Shown here piece after piece: positions 34,901-43,151 of a stretch of DNA of 64,000 nucleotides (position 1 is the stretch's first letter; each line of letters starts with the position of its first letter). The notes beneath the pieces were generated by a model, which ran no database searches, was not told where the DNA came from, and saw only the letters and a program-made list of their open reading frames with translations. The stretch is from Dethiosulfovibrio peptidovorans (GTDB lineage: Bacteria > Synergistota > Synergistia > Synergistales > Dethiosulfovibrionaceae). The position numbers and the translations under genes were made by a program. The stretch covers positions 124,001 through 188,000 of the forward strand of contig PDTB01000015.1 in assembly GCA_002748665.1 (NCBI GenBank), written 5' to 3'.

Positions 34901-37208
34901 GGGACAGAGTCTTCCCCACCCATCGCCCTCCGGGCTCCATGACCCGAAGGGAGAGATTGATATCCACCATAGACGGAGCATCCATGTTGTCCGGCACGGT
35001 CCAGTTCAGCGACCACCGACCGGAGTCGTCCAGGGTTCCTGAGTCCAGATCAAGCTCTTGCTTTTGGAAAGATACCCGGTCATCACCAAAACGGAAACCA
35101 GGGAATCGTCTGGATTCGTATCTTCTGGGTGACGTAACACCCCGAAGCTCCCAATTCAGACCGGGAGAGGGGGCTCCGAACAGATAGGCGGCATCGAAGG
35201 AGAGCCCCACAGCCTGAGAAGCCATAACCTGAGAACCGTCAGCCTTCAGGGAGAGCTCGATGGTGGGCGGAGTGAAGTCCTCCACCAGGAAGGAAGCCCT
35301 GCCTAGAGGCACCTCCTCCTTACCGGGAACCAGCAGATCGAAGCAATACTGCCCCATCGGCGTGGCCGGCGGAAGATCAAAGGCACAGGTGGTCAAGCCA
35401 TTTCTGGACAGCTCGGAACGCCCCTGAGAGATATGGACACCCAGGGAGTTGTACACTCGCCACACCAAAGGGAAGGTCCCGGGTAAAGCCAGACGGGGAC
35501 CTCGTACCAGGGACGTTACGTCCACGGTTTCTCCAGGGCGGAAGATACCCCGGGGCAGGATGCAATCTGCCTCGTAGGTGGTCACCCAGGGAGCACCAGA
35601 GATGTCCAGACGATCATCGGCAAACCCGTTGCCGGAGAGCGCCACGAAGGACATATCCTCGTCCCGCTCAACCACCACCACAGCGGGACGAAGCTGGGGA
35701 TCCCACTCCTGGTCACGCTTGACACTCCACAGGCCGTTACGATCGGTGGTCCCATGGGCAAGACGCTGGTTACTTGAGGAGAAAACCGAAACAGCGGCCT
35801 TGCCAACAGGACGCCCGTCCGAGAGGCCGTTGACCCACACCAGAATCCCCTTCTCACCGAGTCGGACCGAGACACCCAGATCAGTGACTGTCACCATCTG
35901 TCGGGCTCCTCCCCACCACTGATCACTGTCCTTGGCCTCCAAAAGGAAAACCCCCCGGCTCTCGCCCAGAAGATCTGACAGGTCCAGGGCACTACACACT
36001 TTGTGGTTCAACCGATTGTTTACCGGCAGAGACCAAGTACCCATAAACTTGGTCAACGTCAGAGGCGCCCCACTCTCAGTCCCCAGAGCGCCCATAACAA
36101 GGGGGATATTGTTGGGATAGAGCTTCCACGCCGAGACCTGGACCTGATCCAGATTCACCGTATCCAGAGGGACCCTGGGAGAGTCCAGTGGCGACAGGAA
36201 GGTTCCCGTAGCAGGGAAGGAAGCCGAGCGATCCATATCGGGAAGCACAAAGGTCCTGGTCTCATCCTCAACAAGACCATTGACACCGCCAAGCCCCTTC
36301 CTGATGGTCACCGCCACCCTATCTCTGGGGGAGAAAGCTCCTACTAAGGCAAAACCATTGTAGGTACACTCAATCCGAAAATTTCTCTCAGGACTCACCG
36401 ACACGAAGCCCATCACATCGTCAGGGGCCACTGGACGTGAGGTGTACAGGAACAGCCGAGCCCGGTCAGGTCCCAGAGACTCCACAGACGTGCCCGTGAT
36501 CGTAACAGGAGAGGCAACCTGTGTACCCTTGGCGACGGGGAAGCTCTCGGTCCTGGCCTCAACCAACCCCAGAGGCCCCACATCTGAAGTCAGCCCTTTG
36601 GCAACGGTCACCGACAGGGATTTTCCCCGAAGCGGAGCCGAGACTACCCGAACCGTCTTGGCTGGAACCTGCCCCTGAGGCCGCAGCTGAACCAGCGAAC
36701 CACCGCTTTTGGCCGAGAGAAAGCCCAACAGCCTTTGAGGCGGGACAGGCAAAGAGAAATGAAACTCCAGGGTCAACTCTCGCCTGGGGGAGAGCTCAAC
36801 TGGTCGTATCATCTTCACTGTCAAAGGCGCCGTTCGGAAGGAAAAAAGCTGAGGTCCGGCCAGCAGATGACCACTCTGATCCCGCAAAGGCGCAAACGTC
36901 ACCTGATACTCGGTGGCCGGTGCCACCGGTTTAGCGGTCGTATAGACCAGGCGATCAGGGCTATCCCATACAGCGTAGCCCTCCAACCTCGGCCGTATGA
37001 CCAGGGGGACCTGGTCGGCTGGAAGGATCTTACCCAAAAGAGAGGTAGGTACCACCGGGGAGGAGAACGTCACCTGGAGGACAGGCTTGCCGCTCACCTT
37101 GCCCTGGGGAGTGAAGTTCGTGACCGTAAAGTCGGCAGCCTGAAGAACACCGCTCCAGGTCCAAAAGGCCATGGTCAAAATCGCCGTAAGCAAGCATTTT
37201 TTTTTCAC
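31959..37208 (-). CDS. Bacterial alpha-2-macroglobulin family protein
   Basis: Large periplasmic protease trap of 1749 aa. A signal peptide (residues 1-25, cut near L-Q-A) is followed by macroglobulin beta domains and, in the last third, the thioester domain with Cys1322 in C-L-E-Q, the residues that form the reactive thioester. The start is GTG behind GGAGGTG. Unlike the E. coli YfhM lipoprotein there is no lipobox Cys at the cleavage site, so it is predicted to be soluble in the periplasm. It is located immediately upstream of pbpC, its usual partner. Such proteins covalently trap foreign proteases when the outer membrane is breached. Confidence 0.92.
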   Translation of the reverse strand: MKKKCLLTAILTMAFWTWSGVLQAADFTVTNFTPQGKVSGKPVLQVTFSSPVVPTSLLGKILPADQVPLVIRPRLEGYAVWDSPDRLVYTTAKPVAPATEYQVTFAPLRDQSGHLLAGPQLFSFRTAPLTVKMIRPVELSPRRELTLEFHFSLPVPPQRLLGFLSAKSGGSLVQLRPQGQVPAKTVRVVSAPLRGKSLSVTVAKGLTSDVGPLGLVEARTESFPVAKGTQVASPVTITGTSVESLGPDRARLFLYTSRPVAPDDVMGFVSVSPERNFRIECTYNGFALVGAFSPRDRVAVTIRKGLGGVNGLVEDETRTFVLPDMDRSASFPATGTFLSPLDSPRVPLDTVNLDQVQVSAWKLYPNNIPLVMGALGTESGAPLTLTKFMGTWSLPVNNRLNHKVCSALDLSDLLGESRGVFLLEAKDSDQWWGGARQMVTVTDLGVSVRLGEKGILVWVNGLSDGRPVGKAAVSVFSSSNQRLAHGTTDRNGLWSVKRDQEWDPQLRPAVVVVERDEDMSFVALSGNGFADDRLDISGAPWVTTYEADCILPRGIFRPGETVDVTSLVRGPRLALPGTFPLVWRVYNSLGVHISQGRSELSRNGLTTCAFDLPPATPMGQYCFDLLVPGKEEVPLGRASFLVEDFTPPTIELSLKADGSQVMASQAVGLSFDAAYLFGAPSPGLNWELRGVTSPRRYESRRFPGFRFGDDRVSFQKQELDLDSGTLDDSGRWSLNWTVPDNMDAPSMVDINLSLRVMEPGGRWVGKTLSLPCHLAPFHLGVRSPDGEITPGQPVSFQVAGVTSADEVAEGSVDWTLYSLVVRPVLVRESGRTRMVWQEEQTAVASGDTPLKDGLGTCSVIPEDEGNYLLTLDGGVAHVTSSVRFSAWKSWGASRSGAVLPDRVELSLDKDRYAPGERAVLSYRAPFPGMGLFTFEAEEILVSKVVSITKPEGTLDFVVDKRVWPNGWCTFQVIRPVTREGDWAPHRALGAVSLIVNEGAPAKVAVQVPDQVEPGQLLPLKVSVTDTDGRPADGDLWVALVDRGILGLTDHQVPDPWKLFSAQRRLATQASDIYDELMPLESRETPVLHPAGGEAQMAYGAMNLSPLEARGFKVLAMVRPDLSVQDGVAEVSFDLPEFSGGVKAMAVFSGSSVGSAWADISIARPVTVDPTVPQALAPGDRFTVPVQVISTADSDLNLKLVPSSWGTLSLPEGLSWDVTVPARGNVTLDLPVVAARNCGPGGVDLAVSGAGLDFQLSRETVVRPPMPRVTVTGGSAVKPGTFSVPSQDDWFPGTLRASCFVSGSPRSDLLPVVAFLNDYPYTCLEQTVSKAWPLVALPNMARKLNSRLAGNRGLTDALRAVVAKLQILQLYDGSFAMWPGGTQAPWASLYAAHFLASLQKGLVPDAMVNRTGSYLRSVLSEMADDSYDLSRKAYACYILTLWGQPPMGWMAWLNERIGGMTQVGRLFLAAAYGAADKKEEGRRLLGGTSSGTVAVETYGSALRDKALALLATSAVAPDSAEETTAARAVVAELAADRLSTQSAGWAVLTMGRFFERVDVKPFSAVVSNGTTEHKLSTGDELALSSDHPVPWTVTNRGPGTVFCNWTYSGVPTKSVPPYDQGVSIRRVFRDAKGAPLDLSKPLTFGQEIQVCLEVIPTGTVQDLVVVDVLPGCFQVWNPPVPLGEAEIAPRREVRFDRVLFFPTKVNGRLILKYGCRATTRGTFTLPPVSAQAMFAPSVRSLSGGGTVTVR

Positions 37209-37380
37209 GTATACGCACCTCCATCAATATAAATCAGGATATGACAGGATATGAGACATTTGAACCTGGACATCGTCAGCGTACTTCTCTATCGAGAGTT
37301 TTATTGTACTACATCACACTTCAAAATCGGGCAATTGATATCATCGGCTGTCAAAAAACACAGATTATAACTTTTTATGA

Positions 37381-37547
37381 AGGGCATATCTAAAACCCCA
37401 CATCCAAGTCTCCCAATCTCAGGTCATTCCGTCAGAGCCCTGTCTCGCCCCAGTCGATACTTCACGACGGCAGGTCAAAAATACGAACCTCGAATGGGCT
37501 CCGTCGAAACGACCTGAGGCGAGTTTCTGAGTTTTTAGAGGTTCCCT
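37381..37547. repeat. MITE-like repeat, copy A (~167 bp)
   Basis: Direct-orientation copy of the element at 41645-41814. The ends are imperfect inverted repeats of about 20-25 bp: AGGGCATATCTAAAAC inward from the left and AGGGAACCTCTAAAAAC inward from the right. Both copies also share a subterminal block around CAGAGCCCTGTCTCGCC and the GGCGAGTTTCTGAGTTTTTA end, while the centres differ. No open frame. It lies in the 630-bp gap between A2M and znuB. Confidence 0.7.
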
Positions 37548-37793
37548 GAAGTCAAAGCCTACGTCAGGACTCCACAAAAATTAATATTTATTTTATTATG
37601 CAGTAAAAAATATAAACCATTGCACCATTTCATGTCTGAATCTGGTTCTGTTTTGATACCTGGAGGCTCGTTTTGCACACGCTTTCTTCATGGTTTTGTC
37701 GGGATATGGGGGCGTCGCCAGGTCATCAAAAAGGCTTCCCCCCCAGGGCAACCATGAACCACACCGGGGTCATGAGGACATATACTGATAAAA
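37548..37793. other. Intergenic A/T-rich stretch, nothing recognised
   Basis: Between repeat copy A and the znuB terminator. The first 80 bases are very A/T-rich; the rest has no frame with coding character and no clear promoter. Confidence 0.4.
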
Positions 37794-37818
37794 AAGATCG
37801 ACCGCGACGGTCGATCTT
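37794..37818 (-). terminator. Terminator of the znu operon
   Basis: AAGATCGACCG pairs perfectly with CGGTCGATCTT across a 3-nt loop. On the minus strand it is followed by TTTTTT, 25 bp after the znuB stop. Confidence 0.92.
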
Positions 37819-37842
37819 CAACGTTGAGAGAATACAAACCCG

Positions 37843-38643
37843 TCACCGAATCGATCTGATGACAACAATTCCTCCGTAGGCTACGGCCGCCGTCAATATG
37901 ATGGCGGCTCCCGCCGTGATGTTGAATTGGACCGATATCCACAGACCAACGAGACAGAATAAAGCTGCAACTATCGTAGATCGAACCATCATGGACGTCA
38001 GAGATCTGGCGTTCCCCTCGGTGATGGCCGAGGGCACGGTGAACAGAGCGATAACCAGGATAAGACCGATAACCCGGATGACCGCAACCACAGCCAGTGA
38101 GGTGAGGAGGGTCAGCACACCATCAATGATGGCAACAGGAACACCTCGGGTAGAGGCATACGTCTCGTCGAAAAGAAAAGCCTCGACGGGATCGTGCCAG
38201 AGGGCTATGAGAACCAGAGATGCGACAGCTAAGGCCCCCATGATACTAAGATCTCCAGCTGAGACCGTGAGGATACTGCCAAAAAGATAGCTGGTCAGCT
38301 CGGTGCCATACCCCGGGGTCAGGTCGGTAAAGACGATTCCCGTGGCCATGCCCACGGCCCAGAGAATACCCATGACGGTGTCAGCCCTGTGAGGAGTCTT
38401 TCGTCTCAACCAGGTGGCGACTCCCGCAAGGACCAGTGCAGCTCCGTAGACACCAGCTCTGGGAGGCCAGCCCATGAACCACGCCAACCCCAAGCCACCG
38501 TAAGCTCCGTGAGCCACGCCTCCGGTGGTCATAACCGACCGTCGTATCACCGTGATCGGTCCTAATATGCCGCAAATAACGCTGGCCAGGAGAGCCGCCG
38601 CCAGAGCGTTCTGCATAAAACTATACCGAAGCAGCTCAGTCAT
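37843..38643 (-). CDS. znuB: Zinc/manganese ABC transporter permease, ZnuB/ABC-3 family
   Basis: Protein of 266 aa from the ATG at 38643, with eight to nine hydrophobic segments typical of ABC-3 metal permeases. The V-I-G-L-I-L-V-I-A-L-F-T-V-P-S-A segment is the most recognisable family motif. The chosen start overlaps the ATPase stop by 8 bp; the longer frame to 38745 would run far into znuC and lacks support. It forms the membrane channel for metal delivered by the ZnuA-like protein. Confidence 0.9.
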   Translation of the reverse strand: MTELLRYSFMQNALAAALLASVICGILGPITVIRRSVMTTGGVAHGAYGGLGLAWFMGWPPRAGVYGAALVLAGVATWLRRKTPHRADTVMGILWAVGMATGIVFTDLTPGYGTELTSYLFGSILTVSAGDLSIMGALAVASLVLIALWHDPVEAFLFDETYASTRGVPVAIIDGVLTLLTSLAVVAVIRVIGLILVIALFTVPSAITEGNARSLTSMMVRSTIVAALFCLVGLWISVQFNITAGAAIILTAAVAYGGIVVIRSIR

Positions 38644-39367
38644 GGCTGTGTTCTCCCAAAACCCGGTGAGGCAGGCCGTGACCGATAAGCTCCACCGGAC
38701 ACGAGCAGCTGAGCCTCGTGAACAGATCCTCGGTGAGCTCGCCACCCCGGTGGTAGTACACGTCTCGATCGACGCAGGCCACAGCTGTAGCCCAGGCCGG
38801 AATGATGGAGTAATCGTGGCTGACGATGATCACTGTTCGGTTCTCCCCAGCCTTTTTGAGACAGTCGAAGACTGCCTGTCGGGAGGCAGGATCTACGCTG
38901 GCCAGGGGCTCGTCGAGAAGGAGGAGCGCCGGATCCGAGGCCAGGGCCCGGGCGATGAGTACCCGTTGGCGCTGTCCCTGAGAGAGAACCCTCATCGATC
39001 GATTTCGAAGGTCGCTCAGATCCATAGCCTCCATGGCCTCGTCAACAGGGCAACGAGAACCTCCGTCGGTCCCGAGACGCCCCATGGACACCACTCGCTC
39101 AACCGTGACGGGCATGCTTAGCCCCTGTCCGACATCCTGGGGCACGTACCCTACGTCGGATCGCCGCCCGGGCGGTGCCCCCAGAATCGACACAGCCCCC
39201 GAGTCAGGTCGGAGCAACCCCAGCGCCAGACGGAGGAGGGTTGATTTTCCTCCTCCATTTGGTCCGACGACGACCAACAGCTCCCCCTGGGGAACGGCGA
39301 ACGATACCGACCGAAAGAGAGGGGCATCGTATCCGAAAGATACCTGGTCGAATTGAAGCGCCGTCAC
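38636..39367 (-). CDS. znuC: Zinc/manganese ABC transporter ATPase
   Basis: A 243-aa ABC ATPase: Walker A G-P-N-G-G-G-K-S-T, Q-loop in V-P-Q-D, signature L-S-Q-G-Q-R-Q-R, Walker B L-L-L-L-D-E-P and switch His in S-H-D-Y. I place the start at GTG 39367, which overlaps the znuA stop as GTGA; the frame itself continues to 39397. The C-terminal tail is His/Cys-containing (S-C-S-C-P, H-G-L-P-H, H-S-H-D), perhaps metal-sensing or chance. Confidence 0.9.
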   Translation of the reverse strand: MTALQFDQVSFGYDAPLFRSVSFAVPQGELLVVVGPNGGGKSTLLRLALGLLRPDSGAVSILGAPPGRRSDVGYVPQDVGQGLSMPVTVERVVSMGRLGTDGGSRCPVDEAMEAMDLSDLRNRSMRVLSQGQRQRVLIARALASDPALLLLDEPLASVDPASRQAVFDCLKKAGENRTVIIVSHDYSIIPAWATAVACVDRDVYYHRGGELTEDLFTRLSCSCPVELIGHGLPHRVLGEHSHD

Positions 39368-40281
39368 CGAACGCCTTTTTTCAGCACCTGAGCGCACTTT
39401 TTCAGATTGAGCTCCCAGTCCTCCGCCAGAGGGTCCAAAACCTCTACCTGGCCCTTCAGGCTCTGAGCCAGTGCTGTCGCTGCCGCTGTCGAAAACTGAG
39501 GCTGTATAAAGATCGTGACGATATCCTCATCCCTGGCCTGTTCCACCAACGCAGCGAGCTCCACGGGTTTTGGTTCCTTGCCCTCTAGCTCGACTGCCAC
39601 CTGCCTGAGACCGTAAGCCCGGGCGAAATATCCCCAGGAGGGATGAAAAACCATAAAGGCTCGGCCCCGGAGGGAGCGAAGCTCCTGATCGATATACCGA
39701 TCAAGGTCGGCAAGCTCACCCACAAACTTGATGTAGTTGGTCATGTACACGTCTCGGTGGAGCGGATCGGCGTCGGCCATCGCCATAGCGATCACACGAG
39801 CCTGAAGCATAACGTTCGTCGGCGCCAGCCAGATGTGAGGATCCATGCCATGATGATGGCGTCGACCGTGGTCGTGATCGCACTCTGGTCCGTGGCTGTG
39901 ACGTTCATGCTGCTGGGAGCCGTCGTGATGATGAGCCGCCATAGGATAGAGCTTGACGGGGGCCTGAGTGGGGATCTCTTTCAGCTTGGGCAGTGCCGCC
40001 AGAAGCTTATCCTTCTGGGAGGCCTCGAAGGGCACACCAATGGTGAACCACAGAGAACACTGAACCAGGTCCTTCATCTGAGCGGGTTTGGGCTCGTAGG
40101 TGGCAGGGCTGGCTCCCTTGGGCACCACCGTGGTAACCGACACGTAGCTGCCGCCGATCTTCTTAACAAAATACTTCTGAGGCAAGATGCTGACGGCGAC
40201 CCGAAGAGAGGGCTCGGCCAAAGCCGACGAGGTCCCCAAGGCTATAAACGTAAGACAGAGAGCTAGCAATTTCTTGTACAT
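39364..40281 (-). CDS. znuA: Zinc-binding periplasmic protein, ZnuA family
   Basis: Cluster A-1 metal-binding protein of 305 aa from the ATG at 40281 (AGGAGG site 12 bp upstream). The signal peptide is residues 1-22. A His-rich loop of about 40 residues (H-H-H-D-G ... H-S-H-G-P-E-C-D-H-D-H-G) lies between the first strands and the metal-ligand motif M-D-P-H-I-W. Such loops are typical of zinc- rather than manganese-specific members. It delivers zinc to ZnuBC. A promoter with correct spacing lies at 40351-40379. No Zur gene is in the window. Confidence 0.9.
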   Translation of the reverse strand: MYKKLLALCLTFIALGTSSALAEPSLRVAVSILPQKYFVKKIGGSYVSVTTVVPKGASPATYEPKPAQMKDLVQCSLWFTIGVPFEASQKDKLLAALPKLKEIPTQAPVKLYPMAAHHHDGSQQHERHSHGPECDHDHGRRHHHGMDPHIWLAPTNVMLQARVIAMAMADADPLHRDVYMTNYIKFVGELADLDRYIDQELRSLRGRAFMVFHPSWGYFARAYGLRQVAVELEGKEPKPVELAALVEQARDEDIVTIFIQPQFSTAAATALAQSLKGQVEVLDPLAEDWELNLKKCAQVLKKGVR

Positions 40282-40350
40282 CGTAGTGCAGAACCTCCTT
40301 GACGCTTCGTCCCTCTTGGGTGAGCGCACAGAATCCAAGCGTTGTGGTGT

Positions 40351-40379
40351 AGTATACGTTTTGATCGTTCTTTAGGCAA
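40351..40379 (-). promoter_or_regulatory. Promoter of the znuACB operon
   Basis: On the minus strand, TTGCCT (40374-40379), 17 bp, then TATACT (40351-40356), about 70 bp upstream of znuA. I see no clear Zur-box palindrome. Confidence 0.65.
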
Positions 40380-40458
40380 GAGCTGTGTGTTCATATATAT
40401 ATTTGGACGATACTCAAAAAAAGAAGTAATGACAGAACCTTACAGGCATTTCGGTCTC

Positions 40459-40488
40459 TTGACATGTGAACAAATCGCCACATATTGA
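40459..40488 (+). promoter_or_regulatory. Putative promoter of the ornithine cyclodeaminase-family gene
   Basis: TTGACA at 40459-40464 and TATTGA at 40483-40488 with an 18-bp spacer, 118 bp upstream of the start codon. A second TTGACA begins at 40485. Moderate match only. Confidence 0.35.
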
Positions 40489-40606
40489 CAAACGCCATAG
40501 ACTCTGTCAATCTGAAGATCTCACAACGACTGTATCGAAATAATTCGGTAGTCCAACAGGAAGCCGTCGTCTTCGTGCCAGCACATCACACCATGAGGAG
40601 GTCAAT

Positions 40607-41593
40607 ATGCTTATACTTTCCAGAAAGGACATTCTGTCCGTCTTTTCCATGAGAGACGCCATTGAGGCGAACAAGCGAGCTTTTATACTTCATTCCAAGG
40701 GACAGAGCGTGGTCCCCCTGAGGGTCAACCTCGAGAGCGGCAGCGGTCAGTATCTCTTCATGCCCGCCTACGCTGGCGGTGACATCGACCGAGCCGGTCT
40801 GAAGGTAGTCTCGGTGTTTCCCGGCAACGCTGATATGGGGCTGCCAGTGGTTCCCGCAACGGTGCTTCTGGCAGACGGCCAAACCGGCATGATCTGTGCT
40901 CTGCTGGAGGGGACCGTCCTCACGCAACTTCGAACGGCGGCTGTTTCCGGCGCTGCTACCGAGCTTCTCGCCCGCCCCGATGCGACCGTTGCAGCCCTCT
41001 TCGGAACGGGCGGACAGGGTCCCAGTCAGCTTCGAGCCCTCCTGACGGTTCGGCCTCTCCGGGAGGTCCGGGTCTTCGACATCGATCCCCAACGAACAGC
41101 GTCCTTTGTCGAAACTCACGGGGCCGAGGTCACCGAGATGGGAGCCAGACTGATCGCCACCTCATCGGCTCAGGAGGCCGTCGACGGAGCCGATGTCATC
41201 ACCTCCGTCACCACATCGCCCAAGCCCGTCTTTCAGGCCGAGTGGCTCAAAAACGGGGTTCACGTCAACGGTGTGGGCTCCTACACCCCGGCTATGCAGG
41301 AGCTGCCCGCTGAGTTGCTCCACAAGGCCAACCGGGTGTTTGTAGACAATCGGGAAGCCGTTCTGTCTGAGGCAGGTGACTTCCTGAATCCTATTAAGGA
41401 AGGCCTATTCACCGAGGATCGGGTGGACGGCGAGCTGGGCGAGCTCCTTCTCGGAAAAGTTCCGGGACGGCGATCTCCCCAGGAGAGCACCGTTATGAAG
41501 ACCGTGGGATTCGCCACTCTGGACGTGGTAGCCGCTCACGAAATCTACGAGAAGGCCCTCGCTCATGGCATCGGCAAAATGGTGGAACTGTAA
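40607..41593 (+). CDS. Ornithine cyclodeaminase/mu-crystallin family protein
   Basis: The 328-aa NAD(P)-dependent enzyme has the family's N-terminal domain (P-L-R-V-N-L ... F-M-P-A-Y) and a Rossmann domain starting at about residue 125 (A-L-F-G-T-G-G-Q-G). Members catalyse ornithine-to-proline deamination, alanine dehydrogenation, ketimine reduction or opine-type reactions. The sequence alone does not decide between them. A strong GAGGAGG site precedes the ATG. It is divergent from znuACB and alone on its strand; proline synthesis genes (proBA) occur at the far end of the window but are not linked. Confidence 0.85.
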   Translation: MLILSRKDILSVFSMRDAIEANKRAFILHSKGQSVVPLRVNLESGSGQYLFMPAYAGGDIDRAGLKVVSVFPGNADMGLPVVPATVLLADGQTGMICALLEGTVLTQLRTAAVSGAATELLARPDATVAALFGTGGQGPSQLRALLTVRPLREVRVFDIDPQRTASFVETHGAEVTEMGARLIATSSAQEAVDGADVITSVTTSPKPVFQAEWLKNGVHVNGVGSYTPAMQELPAELLHKANRVFVDNREAVLSEAGDFLNPIKEGLFTEDRVDGELGELLLGKVPGRRSPQESTVMKTVGFATLDVVAAHEIYEKALAHGIGKMVEL

Positions 41594-41644
41594 AACCCTC
41601 CCCACCTCAAGCCTTTGAAAAGATTATCCTAATTTTTTCAAATA

Positions 41645-41814
41645 TGGGCACCTTTAAAAACCTACATCCGAGTCTCCCAGCCCCAGATCGTTCCGCCAGA
41701 GCCCTGTCTCGCCCAAACGTCTTTTTGACCTGCCTGCTCCGTACCGTCGCCTCGAAGGGCACCTCCTGTGCCCTCTCGGATTAGGGCGAGTTTCTGAGTT
41801 TTTAGAGACTCCCT
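41645..41814. repeat. MITE-like repeat, copy B (~170 bp)
   Basis: Second copy of the element at 37381-37547, in the same orientation. Ends read inward as GGGCACCTTTAAAAACCT and GGGAGTCTCTAAAAACTC. Internal pairs that could form a cruciform or RNA stem are GAGTCTC with GAGACTC and CTCGCCC with GGGCGAG. The middle section differs from copy A, which suggests the ends are what is conserved. No coding frame. Confidence 0.7.
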
Positions 41815-41917
41815 GTTGACAAAAACTCATTACAAACAGGGGCTAAATAAATAAACTTTAAAAACAATGCTGTTCACGACTTATTCAGGAGGTCTCAAAA
41901 GTCAGCTCGATAAAACA

Positions 41918-41966
41918 TTGACACGAACGACTTCCGATGATACTTTATTGATTAATCGATCAGTAA
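41918..41966 (+). promoter_or_regulatory. Promoter with TetR-like operator, copy 1
   Basis: TTGACA (41918-41923), 17 bp, TACTTT (41941-41946). Directly after the -10 lie the half-sites TTATTGAT and ATCAGTAA, at 41945-41966, with 6 bp between them. The whole region from about 41898 matches the one upstream of the RND operon at 46878 onward, but here the half-sites are 4 bp further apart. It reads towards the tetrapyrrole methylase gene. Confidence 0.7.
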
Positions 41967-42141
41967 ACAGCATCGGAGACCGTGTCTCTTGTTGCGTCTA
42001 CCGTAAAAGCATCCCCGCGATCTTCTTAATAAGACGTATAACAAGGAGCGACTTCAGCTGAGGAAGTTGGGAGAGTCATTCCGAAACGACAGGAGTCACA
42101 ATTTTTCAAGTCTTTATACAAGATGGAAAGGGAGGGTCTTT

Positions 42142-42852
42142 ATGACCGCACAAGGGAAATTATATTTAGTTGGTGCAGGGGTTGGCGATCTTGATAATAT
42201 GACACTGCGCGCTTATAAAATCATTCAAAGCGCTGACATTGTGCTTGCCATGAAATTTATTCATGAACAATATGCAGGGCTTTTGGAAGGCAAGGAGGTG
42301 TACGACTCTGGTCATGGTTTTTTCATGAACCTGAATGCCCCCGAAGCACACGGTGACGAAGCAAAGGTTCGATCTATTGTCAGAAAAAATATTCACGCGG
42401 GGAAAATTGTTGTTATTCTCGATTTTGGTGATCCAGTTTTATACAGCCCACAATCAGGATATCTAACAGAATTTGCCGATCTCAACCCAGAGGTCGTTCC
42501 TGGCGTCTCTTCTTTTAATGCAGCAAACGCAGCTATAGGGTTCGAGATTACAGGCGGATATAACCGAGCTGTCGTCTTATCTGAAGCCATGAGCAATTGG
42601 AGCGAGGAAGGCCGCTTGGAAAAACTTGCTGCAACTGGTGCCATACTTGTACTCTTTACCATGCGCATGGATGTTGATAATGTCGTTTCTCAACTTAAAA
42701 AGCACCTTTCCGGTGATACTCCTGTAACTTTAGTTTGCTCGGCAGGATTTAAAGACAGGGAAAAGGTCATACGAACAAGGCTTGATTTACTGGCACAATG
42801 CATTCAAGAAGAAAGACCGTCCTGGGATTATCTCCTTTATATCGGGCTCTAA
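42142..42852 (+). CDS. SAM-dependent tetrapyrrole (precorrin-type) methylase, orphan
   Basis: Protein of 236 aa from the ATG at 42142, behind GGGAGGG; the frame to 42067 is unsupported. The N-terminus L-Y-L-V-G-A-G-V-G-D then T-L-R-A is the first motif of the uroporphyrin-III C/tetrapyrrole methylase family. L-D-F-G-D-P-V-L-Y-S and V-V-P-G-V-S-S-F-N-A-A-N supply the SAM pocket. It resembles the CobI/CbiL branch, yet no other cobalamin gene is near. Codon use is more A/T-rich than in its neighbours, suggesting transfer. Its promoter region duplicates that of the RND operon. The modified substrate is unknown and may not be a corrinoid. Confidence 0.72.
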   Translation: MTAQGKLYLVGAGVGDLDNMTLRAYKIIQSADIVLAMKFIHEQYAGLLEGKEVYDSGHGFFMNLNAPEAHGDEAKVRSIVRKNIHAGKIVVILDFGDPVLYSPQSGYLTEFADLNPEVVPGVSSFNAANAAIGFEITGGYNRAVVLSEAMSNWSEEGRLEKLAATGAILVLFTMRMDVDNVVSQLKKHLSGDTPVTLVCSAGFKDREKVIRTRLDLLAQCIQEERPSWDYLLYIGL

Positions 42853-43151
42853 CGCCGCTTGGAAGTCTTTGCTTTAGGAGCTATTCAATCTGAAACAGCT
42901 TCTGCTGACAGAGGGGAACAAATTCAAGCTAAAAATAATAATAGTGACCATGGATAAAAAAGACGCGAAGACATGGGATTTTCCCACAAGTTAGCAGGAC
43001 ACCAGATTCAAGGCCATAGAGGCAATCCCCATATATCGGGAGATGTGCGGTGGGCTCCCCCTGTCTGCGAAAATAACGCTCACAATACCTGATATCCCTA
43101 GTGTACATTCACTGGTACATTTGCGCATTGCAACTCAAGTTCATCCTCAAG
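42853..43151. other. Intergenic scar, nothing recognised
   Basis: About 300 bases between the methylase and the transposase remnant. Short, broken frames on both strands; base composition shifts along the stretch. Probably debris from past insertion and deletion. Confidence 0.4.

Noticed and set aside
33837-35042. A 401-codon frame on the plus strand opposite the alpha-2-macroglobulin gene
   Set aside because: Composition is low-complexity (many Arg, His, Gln, Ser), no ribosome site, and the minus-strand gene is certain. It is a mirror of that gene's codon pattern.
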